Position numbers and translations under genes: made by a program
Shown: positions 39,022 to 47,890 of the stretch, in pieces
How positions within the stretch are numbered: the stretch's first letter is position 1
Layout: every line of letters begins with the position of its first letter
From: JAEUPI01 sp044222685
Lineage (GTDB): Bacteria > Pseudomonadota > Gammaproteobacteria > Burkholderiales > Burkholderiaceae_C
Direction: 5' to 3'
DNA length: 64,000 nt
NCBI GenBank assembly: GCA_044222685.1
Contig: JBGAMU010000003.1
Coordinates: forward strand, 1 to 64,000
Notes under the pieces: generated by a model
Told to the model about the DNA's origin: nothing
The model's database searches: none
The model's input: the letters and a program-made list of their open reading frames with translations, nothing else

Positions 39022-41946
39022 ATGCCCAGCCTGCCACTGCACGATCCGATCGCCGATCCGCATCCCGATGCGGCGCGCGAAACGCGCAACACCACCTGCT
39101 ACATGTGTGCCTGCCGCTGCGGCATCCGCGTGCACCTGCGCGACGGGCAGGTGCGCTACATCGATGGCAACCCGGACCATCCGCTCAACCAGGGCGTGAT
39201 CTGCGCCAAGGGATCCTCGGGGATCATGAAGCAGTACTCGCCGGCGCGGCTGCTCAAGCCGCTGAAGCGCAAGGCCGGTGCCGAGCGCGGTGCGGGCGAG
39301 TTCGAAGAGATCGAGTGGGAAGAGGCCTTCGCCACGCTGACCGAGCGGCTGGCGCGCATCCGCAGCACCGATCCGAAGCAGTTCGCGCTGTTCACCGGGC
39401 GCGACCAGATGCAGGCGTTGACGGGCCTCTTCGCGCGCCAGTTCGGCACGCCCAACTACGCCGCGCACGGCGGCTTCTGTTCGGTGAACATGGCCGCCGG
39501 CATGATCTACACGATCGGCGGCTCGTTCTGGGAGTTCGGCGGCCCCGACCTCGATCGCGCGAAGCTCTTCGTGATGATCGGCACCGCCGAGGACCATCAC
39601 TCCAACCCGATGAAGATCGCGCTGGCCAAGTTCAAGCGCGACGGCGGACGCTTCGTCTCGATCAACCCGGTGCGCACCGGTTATTCGGCGATTGCGGACG
39701 AATGGGTGCCGATCCGCCCCGGCACCGACGGCGCGTTCCTGCTCGCGGTGATCCACGAGATCCTGGCCAAGGGACTGTACGACCGCGACTTCGTCGTGCA
39801 GTACAGCAATGGCGGCGAGTTGGTCAACCTCGACACCGGCAGCGACGAGTTCGGCATGTTCGTGCGCACCGAGGTGCCTCAGGAAGAAGCGTGCTACGAC
39901 CCGCAGAACAAGCTGTGGTGGGACCGGCATAGCAACAAGGCGGTGGTCAGTCACACGCCTGGCGCGGATCCGTTCCTGCTCGGCGAATTCAAGCTGGCCG
40001 ACGGCACGCCGGTCAAGCCGGCGTTCCAGCTGCTGCAGGAACGCGTCAAGGACTACACGCCCGACTGGGCGGCGCAGATCACCGGCATTCCGGCCGACAC
40101 GATCCGGCGCCTGGCCTACGAGATGGGTGTCACCGCGCGCGACCAGCGCATCGAACTGCCGATCGCGTGGACCGATGCCTGGGGCAAGGAACACGACACC
40201 GTCACCGGCAATCCGGTGGCCTTTCACGCGATGCGCGGCCTCGCGGCGCACTCCAACGGCTTCCAGACCGTACGGGCGCTGGGCATCCTGATGTCGCTGC
40301 TCGGCACGATCGACCGGCCCGGCGGCTTCCGTCACAAGGCGCCGTTCCCGCGACCGATTCCGCCGTGCGCCCGCACGCCCAACGATGCGCGCGCCGTGCG
40401 GCCCGATCGACCGCTCGACGGCATGCCGCTCGGCTGGCCCTCAGACCCCGACGACCTGTTCGTCAACGACGACGGCTCGCCGGTGCGCATCGACAAGGCG
40501 TTCTCGTGGGAGTACCCGCTGTCGGTGCACGGGATGATGCACAACGTGATCACCAATGCCTGGCGCGGTGACCCGTACCCGATCGACACGCTGTTGATCT
40601 TCATGGCCAACATGTCGTGGAACTCCACGATGAACACGGTCGAAGTGCGCAGGATGCTCAACGACCGGAACGACAACGGCGAGTACAAGATCCCGTTCCT
40701 GGTCGTCGCCGACGCGTTCCACTCCGAGATGACGGCCTTCGCCGACCTGGTGCTGCCCGATACCACCTACCTCGAGCGACACGACGTGATGTCGATGCTC
40801 GATCGGCCGATCTCCGAGTTCGACGGTCCGGTCGACGCGGTGCGCATCCCGGTGCTGCCCCCGTCGGGCGACTGCAAGCCGTTCCAGGAGGTGCTGATCG
40901 AACTCGGCTCGCGGCTGAAGCTGCCGACCTTCGTCACGCCCACCGGTCAGCGCAAGTACCGCGACTACCCGGACTTCATCGTCAACTGGGAGACCGAGCC
41001 CGGTTCGGGCATCGGCTTCTTGGCCGGCTGGCGCGGCAAGGGCGGCGAGAAGTTCCTGATCGGCGAGCCCAATCCGCGGCAGTGGGAGATGTACGAACAG
41101 CACAACTGCGTTTACCACTACCAGTTGCCGCGCAGCTTCCAGTACATGCGCAACTGGAATCAGGGTTACCTGGAGTGGTCGCGTGCGAACCGCATCACAC
41201 GCTACGCCGAGCCGATCCTGATCCACCTGTACTCCGAGGTGCTGCAGCGCTTTCGCAGCGCGGCGCAAGGGAAGGGCCTGACGCGCAGACCGCCGGAACA
41301 TCTGAAGACGCGCATCGCCACCTACTTCGATCCGCTGCCGTTCTACTACGAGCCGCTGGAGTCGCACGTCACCGACAAGCACCGCTTCCCCTTGGCGGCT
41401 GTGACGCAGCGGCCGATGGCGATGTACCACTCGTGGGACTCGCAGAACGCCTGGCTGCGGCAGATCCACACCCATAACGTGCTGAACATCCACACGCAGA
41501 CGGCACGGGCCTCGGGCATCGCCGACGGCGACTGGGTCTGGGTGGAGTCGCAGTGGGGACGCGTGCGCTGCCAGGTCAGCCACTCGGAGGCGGTCGAACC
41601 CGGCACGGTATGGACCTGGAACGCGATCGGCAAGCAATCCGGCGCGTGGAACCTGGCGCCCAACGCCAACGAGTCGCAACGCGGCTTCCTGCTCAACCAC
41701 CTGATCTCCGACGAACTGCCTGCGCAGTACGGCCAGGCGCGCATCTCCAACTCCGACCCGATCACCGGGCAGGCCGGCTGGTACGACGTGCGCGTGCGCG
41801 TCACCAAGGCCGACGCGCAGCCGGCACTGGGCAGCGAACCGCAGTTCGAGCCGATGCACCGGTATCCCGGCATGGCGGAACGTCCGCAGCGGCTGCCGGC
41901 GCCAATGGTGGGCGCCACGGCCGGGCGGAAGAAGGACCCAGTATGA
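39022..41946 (+). CDS. soeA: Sulfite:quinone oxidoreductase SoeA, molybdopterin catalytic subunit
   Basis: 974 residues of the DMSO-reductase family. The N-terminal [4Fe-4S] site is Cys26, Cys29, Cys33 and Cys61 (CYMCACRCG...CAKG). The long chain with C-terminal molybdopterin-binding domain is typical, and the absence of a signal peptide fits cytoplasmic SoeA. It oxidises sulfite to sulfate, with electrons going through SoeB and SoeC to quinone. Assigned over other family members because soeB and a DmsC-like soeC follow and sulfur oxidation genes surround it. The ATG at 39022 is preferred; one at 38992 is in frame. Confidence 0.88.
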   Translation: MPSLPLHDPIADPHPDAARETRNTTCYMCACRCGIRVHLRDGQVRYIDGNPDHPLNQGVICAKGSSGIMKQYSPARLLKPLKRKAGAERGAGEFEEIEWEEAFATLTERLARIRSTDPKQFALFTGRDQMQALTGLFARQFGTPNYAAHGGFCSVNMAAGMIYTIGGSFWEFGGPDLDRAKLFVMIGTAEDHHSNPMKIALAKFKRDGGRFVSINPVRTGYSAIADEWVPIRPGTDGAFLLAVIHEILAKGLYDRDFVVQYSNGGELVNLDTGSDEFGMFVRTEVPQEEACYDPQNKLWWDRHSNKAVVSHTPGADPFLLGEFKLADGTPVKPAFQLLQERVKDYTPDWAAQITGIPADTIRRLAYEMGVTARDQRIELPIAWTDAWGKEHDTVTGNPVAFHAMRGLAAHSNGFQTVRALGILMSLLGTIDRPGGFRHKAPFPRPIPPCARTPNDARAVRPDRPLDGMPLGWPSDPDDLFVNDDGSPVRIDKAFSWEYPLSVHGMMHNVITNAWRGDPYPIDTLLIFMANMSWNSTMNTVEVRRMLNDRNDNGEYKIPFLVVADAFHSEMTAFADLVLPDTTYLERHDVMSMLDRPISEFDGPVDAVRIPVLPPSGDCKPFQEVLIELGSRLKLPTFVTPTGQRKYRDYPDFIVNWETEPGSGIGFLAGWRGKGGEKFLIGEPNPRQWEMYEQHNCVYHYQLPRSFQYMRNWNQGYLEWSRANRITRYAEPILIHLYSEVLQRFRSAAQGKGLTRRPPEHLKTRIATYFDPLPFYYEPLESHVTDKHRFPLAAVTQRPMAMYHSWDSQNAWLRQIHTHNVLNIHTQTARASGIADGDWVWVESQWGRVRCQVSHSEAVEPGTVWTWNAIGKQSGAWNLAPNANESQRGFLLNHLISDELPAQYGQARISNSDPITGQAGWYDVRVRVTKADAQPALGSEPQFEPMHRYPGMAERPQRLPAPMVGATAGRKKDPV

Positions 41947-42677
41947 CTCGCAAGCAACTCGCGCTGGTGATCGACCTGAACGTGTGCGTCGGCTGCCATG
42001 CCTGCGTCACCAGCTGCAAGGAGTGGAACAACTACGGGGCAGCCGGACCGCTGGCCGACCTGGCGCCGTACGACGCCGATCCGACCGGCACCTTCTTCAA
42101 CCGTGTGCAGACCTACGAAGTCGGCCAGTACCCGTTCACCGAGACCGTGTACTTTCCGAAGTCGTGCCTGCACTGCGAAGAGCCGCCGTGCGTGCCGGTG
42201 TGCCCGACCGGCGCGTCGTACAAGCGCGCGGAAGACGGCATCGTGCTGGTCGACTACGACAAGTGCATCGGCTGCAAGTACTGCGCGTGGGCCTGCCCCT
42301 ACGGCGCGCGCGAGTTCGACGAGCACGACAAGGTGATGAAGAAGTGCACCCTGTGCGTCGATCGGATCTACGACACCCGGATGTCCGAGGTCGATCGCAA
42401 GCCGGCCTGTGTGAAGGCCTGTCCGACCTCGGCACGCATCTTCGGCGACATTCACGATCCGCATAGCGACGCGTCGCGTGCCATTCGCGAGAACGGCGGC
42501 TACGCGTTGATGCCCGAGTGGGGCACCCAGCCGGCCAACCACTACCTGCCGAGGCGCACGACGCGCATGCGCATTCACGAAGACGAGCTCGTGCGTGCCG
42601 ACAATCCGTTGCGCGTCGAAGGGCACCTGCCCAGACCCGCCGACGACGCGGCGACGTTCGACGACGCCAGCTGGTAG
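41943..42677 (+). CDS. soeB: SoeB, four-cluster ferredoxin subunit
   Basis: 244 residues with four [4Fe-4S] motifs: CVGCHACVTSC, CLHCEEPPCVPVCPTG, CIGCKYCAWACP and the CTLCVDRI to CVKACP set. It is the electron-transfer subunit between SoeA and SoeC in the cytoplasm and has no Tat signal, unlike DsrO. It overlaps soeA by 4 bases (ATGA), and soeC starts 9 bases downstream. Confidence 0.9.
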   Translation: MTRKQLALVIDLNVCVGCHACVTSCKEWNNYGAAGPLADLAPYDADPTGTFFNRVQTYEVGQYPFTETVYFPKSCLHCEEPPCVPVCPTGASYKRAEDGIVLVDYDKCIGCKYCAWACPYGAREFDEHDKVMKKCTLCVDRIYDTRMSEVDRKPACVKACPTSARIFGDIHDPHSDASRAIRENGGYALMPEWGTQPANHYLPRRTTRMRIHEDELVRADNPLRVEGHLPRPADDAATFDDASW

Positions 42678-42686
42678 GCCCTCGCG

Positions 42687-43667
42687 ATGCGTCCCGCGTT
42701 GTCCGTCATCCTGCTGACCACGTTGATCGGGGCCGGTCAGGGCCTGTTCCTGGCCCTGTTCACGGTGCAGAGCTACGCGCTGCTGGGTCTGCTGCCATCG
42801 GTGGCCACGATGGGCTTCTATGTGCAGGGCGGACTGATCGCCACGGCGCTGCTGGCCGCCGGGCTGGTGGCGTCGTTCTTCCATCTCGGCCGGCCCGAGC
42901 GGGCCTGGCGTTCGGCGACGCAGTGGCGCACGTCGTGGCTGTCGCGCGAGGTGATCGTGCTGCCGGCCTTCATCGGCGTTGTGGTGCTGTACACGCTGGC
43001 GCACGGACTGGGTGTGACCCAGCCGATCTTCACGCTGCCGCAAGGCCTGCCGATCGACGCCAGCGTCGTGATCGGCTGCGTGGGCACGCTGCTGGCCTTC
43101 GCGCTGTTCGTCTGCACCGGCATGGTCTACGCGTGCCTGCGCTTCCTGGCCGAGTGGCACACGCCGCTGACGCCGCTGAACTACACACTGCTCGGCGGCG
43201 CTTCGGGCTTCATGCTGGCCGCAGCGCTTGCGGCGCTTGTCGCCCCGGCGCTGGTGGCGTTCCTGTCGGGCTGGGCCATCATCCTCACCATGCTGGCCGC
43301 GGCCGGGCGCATCGCGTCGTTGTGGCGCAACGCGCGACTGAAGCCACGCTCGACGCTGCAGTCGGCCATCGGCATCAAGCACCCGGACGTCGCGCAGCAG
43401 TCCAAGGGCTTCATGGGCGGCTCGTTCAACACGCGCGAGTTCTTCCATGGCAGCACCGGCCAGCGGTTGCGGCTGGCCAAGCCGGCCTTCATCGTGCTGG
43501 CCTTCGCGGCGCCCGTACTGCTGGCGCTCGCCGGCCGCGGCGCGGCTTCGGCGATGTGGATGCTGGCGGCCTGCATGGTGCAGTTCGGCGGGCTGCTGAT
43601 CGAGCGCTGGTTCTTCTTCGCGCAGGCTCGGCATCCGCAGAATCTGTACTACCAGGCGGTGTCGTGA
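42687..43667 (+). CDS. soeC: SoeC, DmsC-type membrane anchor
   Basis: 326 residues with about eight hydrophobic segments, of the DmsC family. It anchors SoeAB to the inner membrane and passes electrons to quinone. FFHLGRPERAWRSATQWRTSW is a family-like loop. The stop overlaps the GTG start of the TauE/SafE gene (GTGA), so the exporter belongs to the same operon. Confidence 0.9.
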   Translation: MRPALSVILLTTLIGAGQGLFLALFTVQSYALLGLLPSVATMGFYVQGGLIATALLAAGLVASFFHLGRPERAWRSATQWRTSWLSREVIVLPAFIGVVVLYTLAHGLGVTQPIFTLPQGLPIDASVVIGCVGTLLAFALFVCTGMVYACLRFLAEWHTPLTPLNYTLLGGASGFMLAAALAALVAPALVAFLSGWAIILTMLAAAGRIASLWRNARLKPRSTLQSAIGIKHPDVAQQSKGFMGGSFNTREFFHGSTGQRLRLAKPAFIVLAFAAPVLLALAGRGAASAMWMLAACMVQFGGLLIERWFFFAQARHPQNLYYQAVS

Positions 43668-44602
43668 AGGCGGCGCGGCGCGGCCTGGTCCTGCTGGTCG
43701 GCCTGCTGCTGGTGGCGGGCGCGCACGCAGCAGACGTTGCCACGACGTCAAGCGCAGTGCCATGGTGGGTGTGGCCGCTGGGCCTGTTCGTCGCCTGTTT
43801 CCTGATGGGCATCGTCGCTGTGCCGGCGGGCATTGGCGGCGGCACCTTGTTCGTGCCGATCGTTGGCAGCTTCTTCCCGTTTCATCTGGACTTCGTGCGC
43901 GGAGCCGGCTTGCTGGTCGCGTTGGCCAGCGCACTGTCGGCCGGGCCGATGCTGCTGCGCAGCGGACTGGGCAGCCTGCGCCTGGCACTTCCGCTGGCGG
44001 TGCTGGCCTCGGCGTCGTCGATCGGCGGCGCCCTGCTCGGCCTGGCGATGCCGGCGCAGGTGGTGCAGATGCTGCTGGGCGCCGTGGTGCTCGGCATCGT
44101 GGTGCTGATGTTCACCGCCAAGAAGTCCGAGTTCCCGCAGGTCGAGCGGCCGGACGCGCTGTCGCAGGCGCTCGCGTTGCACGGCGTCTTTCTCGACGGT
44201 GCCTCGCAGCGTACGGTGCGCTGGCGGGTGCACCGCAGCGTGCCGGGCCTGCTCGTCTTCCTGGCCATCGGCGTGCTGGCCGGCATGTTCGGCATCGGCG
44301 CCGGCTGGGCCAACGTGCCGGCGCTGAACCTGCTGATGGGCGCACCGCTCAAGGTGGCGGCTGGCACCTCGAGCGTGGTGCTGTCGCTGGTCGACTCGTC
44401 CGCGGCATGGGTCTACATCAACAAAGGCGCCGTGCTGCCGATGATCGCCGTGCCGTCGGTGGTCGGCATGATGCTGGGCGCCCGCATCGGTGCACGGCTG
44501 CTGAACGTGCTCAAGGGCTCGGTGATCCGGCGCCTGGTGATTGCCGTGCTGCTGTTCGCCGGCAGCCGGGCCCTGCTCAAGGGCATGGGTGTGTGGCCAT
44601 GA
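43664..44602 (+). CDS. TauE/SafE-family sulfite/sulfonate exporter (GTG start)
   Basis: 312 residues from a GTG that overlaps the soeC stop. About eight membrane segments, with the two internal repeats of the TauE/SafE family visible in PAGIGGGTLFVPIVG and FGIGAGWANVPALNLLM. These proteins are thought to move sulfite or organosulfur anions. The link to soeABC suggests sulfite or sulfate export here. The small membrane protein gene overlaps its end by 4 bases. Confidence 0.87.
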   Translation: MKAARRGLVLLVGLLLVAGAHAADVATTSSAVPWWVWPLGLFVACFLMGIVAVPAGIGGGTLFVPIVGSFFPFHLDFVRGAGLLVALASALSAGPMLLRSGLGSLRLALPLAVLASASSIGGALLGLAMPAQVVQMLLGAVVLGIVVLMFTAKKSEFPQVERPDALSQALALHGVFLDGASQRTVRWRVHRSVPGLLVFLAIGVLAGMFGIGAGWANVPALNLLMGAPLKVAAGTSSVVLSLVDSSAAWVYINKGAVLPMIAVPSVVGMMLGARIGARLLNVLKGSVIRRLVIAVLLFAGSRALLKGMGVWP

Positions 44603-45021
44603 AGAACCCGGGCGACCTGGCGGTCCAGCCGCCCGAACAGATGCGCTACGCGACGTGGCTGGACTGGGGCACGCGTGTCGGCCTGATCGTCCTGCTGCTC
44701 AGCTTCGCGGCCTACGTGCTGGGCTTGGCGCAGTCTCACGTGCCGGTGTCCCGGCTGCCGGAGCTGTGGATCCACCCGGTGGGCCGTTTCCTCGAGTTGA
44801 CCGGCTCACCCACCGGCTGGGGCTGGCTCGCGCTGGTGCATCGCGGCGACATCGCGGGCCTGTTGGGCATCGCCATCCTGGCCGGCAGCTCGGTGTTGTG
44901 TCTGCTCGCACTGGTGCCGCTGTACTGGTCGCGCGGCGACAAGGCCTTCGCGGCCATCTGCCTGGCCGAGGTGGCGGTGGTGCTCGTCGCAGCCTCAGGC
45001 TGGATCTCGGGAGGCCATTGA
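44599..45021 (+). CDS. Small three-helix membrane protein (DUF1634-like)
   Basis: 140 residues with three hydrophobic segments (WGTRVGLIVLLLSFAAYVLGL, IAGLLGIAILAGSSVLCLLALVPLY, FAAICLAEVAVVLVAASGWIS). DUF1634 proteins are commonly paired with TauE/SafE exporters, as this one is. It overlaps the exporter by 4 bases (ATGA). Its role is probably as a partner subunit; nothing catalytic is visible. Confidence 0.78.
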   Translation: MKNPGDLAVQPPEQMRYATWLDWGTRVGLIVLLLSFAAYVLGLAQSHVPVSRLPELWIHPVGRFLELTGSPTGWGWLALVHRGDIAGLLGIAILAGSSVLCLLALVPLYWSRGDKAFAAICLAEVAVVLVAASGWISGGH

Positions 45022-45023
45022 CG

Positions 45024-45872
45024 ATGGCCGCCCCGTTCGCGCGCGTGCTGCTGGCTACCGAGCACACCGAGTTCGACGCCGGCGCCGAGAACCTGGCGCT
45101 GGCCCTGGCGCGCCACTGCGCGTTGCCGTTGACCGCCGTGCTGCCGATCGTCAGCAACCCGGAATTCGAAGTGGCGGCGCCCGAGCTGTCGGCCCGGTCG
45201 GACGCACGGGCCTCGCAGCGCCGCGAGGCGCTGCTGGCGTTGGCCCGTGCGCAGCAGGTCGAGCTCGAGGTCACCGTGCGCCATGGCAGCGAGCTGGACT
45301 CGGAGATCGTCCAGGAGGCACTGCAACGCCAGGCCGATCTGGTCGTGATCCGGCGGCGCGGCGAGCGCGGTTTCCTCGCCCGGCTGCTGATCGGTGAGAT
45401 GGTCAGCAAGGTGGTGGCGCACGCACCTTGCAGCGTGCTGGTGGCGCCGCGCAAGGCGCAGCTGTGGACGCGGCGCGTGCTGGTCGGTATCGACCCGCAG
45501 GCGCCCAGCGAGGCGGCTCTGGGGCTGGCCGCCGGCATCGCCGCCGACTGCGCCCTGCCGCTGCGTGTGGTGTGCGTGGTGAGCACCGACGCATTCAGGT
45601 CCTCGGCCGAACCCGTGCTGGCTGCATTGCTGCAGAAGGCCCGCGCGATCTGTCCGGCCGCCGATGGCGAGCTGCGCAGCGGACGGGCGCACGACGAGCT
45701 GGTGCTGGCAGCCCGGGCCGGCCCGGCGGACCTGCTGGTGGTGGCACGACATCGCGACGACGGCCCTCGGCGTCTGCGCATCGGCAACGTCGCACACAAG
45801 GTGATCGGCATGGCCGACTGCCCCGTGCTGGTCCACGTGAAGCCTGCCACCACCGCTGAAGGAGCGACATGA
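45024..45872 (+). CDS. Tandem universal stress protein (UspA)
   Basis: 282 residues made of two UspA domains. Domain 1 (1-140) ends in APCSVLVAPRK and domain 2 (145-272) in ADCPVLVHVKP, the family's closing strand. The glycine-rich ATP-binding motif is weak in domain 1 (RRRGERGFLARLLIGEMVSKV) and partial in domain 2. It starts 2 bases after the DUF1634 gene and overlaps the Rieske fusion gene by 4 bases, so it is part of the soe operon. Confidence 0.88.
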   Translation: MAAPFARVLLATEHTEFDAGAENLALALARHCALPLTAVLPIVSNPEFEVAAPELSARSDARASQRREALLALARAQQVELEVTVRHGSELDSEIVQEALQRQADLVVIRRRGERGFLARLLIGEMVSKVVAHAPCSVLVAPRKAQLWTRRVLVGIDPQAPSEAALGLAAGIAADCALPLRVVCVVSTDAFRSSAEPVLAALLQKARAICPAADGELRSGRAHDELVLAARAGPADLLVVARHRDDGPRRLRIGNVAHKVIGMADCPVLVHVKPATTAEGAT

Positions 45873-46495
45873 GTGATGCACTGAACTACCTCGTCAAGGC
45901 GCGCCCCGCCGCGATGTCGCACTACTTCGCCTTCCTCAAGGACTGCGGCAGGCACCTCGACCCGAAGACACGCGACCTGATCTCGGTGATCACCAAGGTC
46001 CATGCGCAGACCGAGCGGGGCTTTCGCCAGTACCTCGGCCGCGCGCTGCGCGACGGCTGCACGCCGGCGGAAGTCCTCGATGCGCTGCTGATGGCCTTTC
46101 CGGCGCTCGGGCTGGCCAAGATCGTCTGGGCCGTCGACATCATCCTCGCGATGGACCTGCCGGAGTTCCAGCCGGCCGCGCTCGGCGCCGAAGGCCAGTG
46201 GCACGACGTGATGGCGACGGCCGACCTGCCGCCCGACGGCGTCACGCGCGTCGAGTGCGACGGCCGCGGCCTGTTCGTGCACCACGGTGACGACGGCTGG
46301 AAGGTGTTCGACAGCCGCTGCCCGCACCAGACGACCAACATCCCGCACCTCGCCCTGCAGGGGACCACGCTGATCTGCCCAAAGCACGAGTGGGCGTTCG
46401 ACGTTCGCTCGGGCCGCTGCACCGCCAAGGGCGATCGCCCGCTCAGGCAATGGGAAACCCGGGTGGCCGACGGCCGCCTGCTCGCCCGCTGGTGA
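45869..46495 (+). CDS. AhpD/carboxymuconolactone-decarboxylase-like domain fused to a Rieske domain
   Basis: 208 residues in two parts. Residues 5-98 look like a carboxymuconolactone decarboxylase/AhpD domain (PKTRDLISVITKVHAQTERGF) but have no CxxC pair, so peroxidase chemistry is unlikely. Residues 108-207 are a Rieske [2Fe-2S] domain with Cys151 and His153 (CPHQTT) and Cys170 and His173 (CPKHEW). The fusion suggests electron transfer to an unknown partner. It overlaps the Usp gene by 4 bases. Confidence 0.85.
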   Translation: MSDALNYLVKARPAAMSHYFAFLKDCGRHLDPKTRDLISVITKVHAQTERGFRQYLGRALRDGCTPAEVLDALLMAFPALGLAKIVWAVDIILAMDLPEFQPAALGAEGQWHDVMATADLPPDGVTRVECDGRGLFVHHGDDGWKVFDSRCPHQTTNIPHLALQGTTLICPKHEWAFDVRSGRCTAKGDRPLRQWETRVADGRLLARW

Positions 46496-46563
46496 GCACA
46501 CCCTCGCCATCGACGCCCTGACCGATTTACCCCGGCTTTTGACCCCTCAACAGGAGACAGACG

Positions 46564-47856
46564 ATGACCCGCTCGCCAAGGAATCTTCTTCGCACCCTTC
46601 CCGTGGCCGCCGCGTGCCTGGCCGCAGGCCCGGCACTCGCGACCAACGGCTACTTCCCGCACGGCTACGGCATCAAGGCCAAGGGCATGGGCGGCGTCTC
46701 GACCGCGCTGGCACAGGACAGCCTGGGCGGCGCCACCAACCCGGCCGGCATGGTGTGGGCCGGCTCGCGTTTGGACGTCGGTCTGGACGTCTTCATGCCC
46801 AAGCGCGATGCCGAGCGCAGCGGGGCCGGCGTACCCACGCTCAACGGCAGGGTCGAGAGCGACAACAGCCGCTTCTTCATTCCCGAGTTCGGCTACAACC
46901 GCATGCTCAACGCCAACCTGTCGCTCGGCGTGTCGGTCTACGGCAACGGCGGCATGAACACCACGTACCCGCAGGGCGACTTCAACTGTGGCGGCGGCCC
47001 GGCCAACATGTTGTGCGGCAGCGGCTCGCTCGGCCAGGATCTGTCGCAGCTGATCGTCGCGCCGACCGTGGCCTACAAGGTCAACGCGCAGCACGCGGTC
47101 GGCCTGGCGCTGCTGCTCGGCTACCAGCAGTTCAAGGCATTCGGCCTGCAGGCCTTCGAGGGCTTGAGCAGCGCACCGGGCAGCGTGACCAACAACGGCT
47201 ACGACAGCGCCACCGGCATCGGTCTGCGCCTGGGCTACCAGGGCCGCATCACCGATCAGATCAGCGTCGGCGCCGCCTACGCGCCCAAGATGAACATGAG
47301 CCGCTTCGACAAGTACAAGGGGCTGTTCGCCGGCAACGGTGACTTCGACATTCCGTCGCACTACAGCATCGGCATCGCGTTCTCGCCGACACCCGCCTGG
47401 ACGGTGGCGCTGGACGTCGGCCGCATCAACTACAGCGACGTCGCGTCGGTCAACAACCCGAGCTCGGCGCAGGCGCCCCTGGGTGCCGGTAACGGCCCGG
47501 GGTTCGGCTGGCAGGACATCGACATCGTCAAGATCGGCGTCGCCTGGCGGGCGTCGGACGCCTGGACGCTGCGTGCCGGCTACAACAAGGGTGACAACCC
47601 GATAAGCTCGGCCGACGTGAGCTTCAACATCATCGCCCCCGGCGTCATGAAGGAGCACTACACCGCGGGGTTCACCTACTCGCTCGACAAGGACAACGAG
47701 ATCAGCGCCGCGCTGATGATTGCGCCGCGTCAGAGCGTGACCGGCCCGTCGATGTTCAACTCGCCGGCCTTGGTGCCGCCCGGGGGCCTCGGCGGCAACG
47801 AGACGATCAGCATGAAGCAGTCGAGCTTCGGCTTGGCCTGGGCCCGCAAGTTCTAG
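46564..47856 (+). CDS. OmpP1/FadL-type outer membrane protein
   Basis: 430 residues. A signal peptide (LLRTLPVAAACLAAGPALA) is followed by a FadL-type start (TNGYFPHGYGIKAKGMGG) with an N-terminal plug and a beta-barrel of alternating hydrophobic residues ending in an aromatic (LAWARKF). FadL proteins let hydrophobic compounds through the outer membrane. In a sulfur oxidiser the substrate might be sulfur or a hydrophobic compound. It has its own leader of 68 bases. Confidence 0.87.
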   Translation: MTRSPRNLLRTLPVAAACLAAGPALATNGYFPHGYGIKAKGMGGVSTALAQDSLGGATNPAGMVWAGSRLDVGLDVFMPKRDAERSGAGVPTLNGRVESDNSRFFIPEFGYNRMLNANLSLGVSVYGNGGMNTTYPQGDFNCGGGPANMLCGSGSLGQDLSQLIVAPTVAYKVNAQHAVGLALLLGYQQFKAFGLQAFEGLSSAPGSVTNNGYDSATGIGLRLGYQGRITDQISVGAAYAPKMNMSRFDKYKGLFAGNGDFDIPSHYSIGIAFSPTPAWTVALDVGRINYSDVASVNNPSSAQAPLGAGNGPGFGWQDIDIVKIGVAWRASDAWTLRAGYNKGDNPISSADVSFNIIAPGVMKEHYTAGFTYSLDKDNEISAALMIAPRQSVTGPSMFNSPALVPPGGLGGNETISMKQSSFGLAWARKF

Positions 47857-47860
47857 GACA

Positions 47861-47875
47861 GCGCCGGCACGGCGC
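47861..47875 (+). terminator. Possible hairpin after the FadL-type gene
   Basis: GCGCCG, loop GCA and CGGCGC form a 6-bp stem just after the porin stop and before the SQR-like gene. It has no T-run, so terminator function is doubtful; it may only reduce readthrough. Confidence 0.25.
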
Positions 47876-47890
47876 AACCGGAGACATGGC

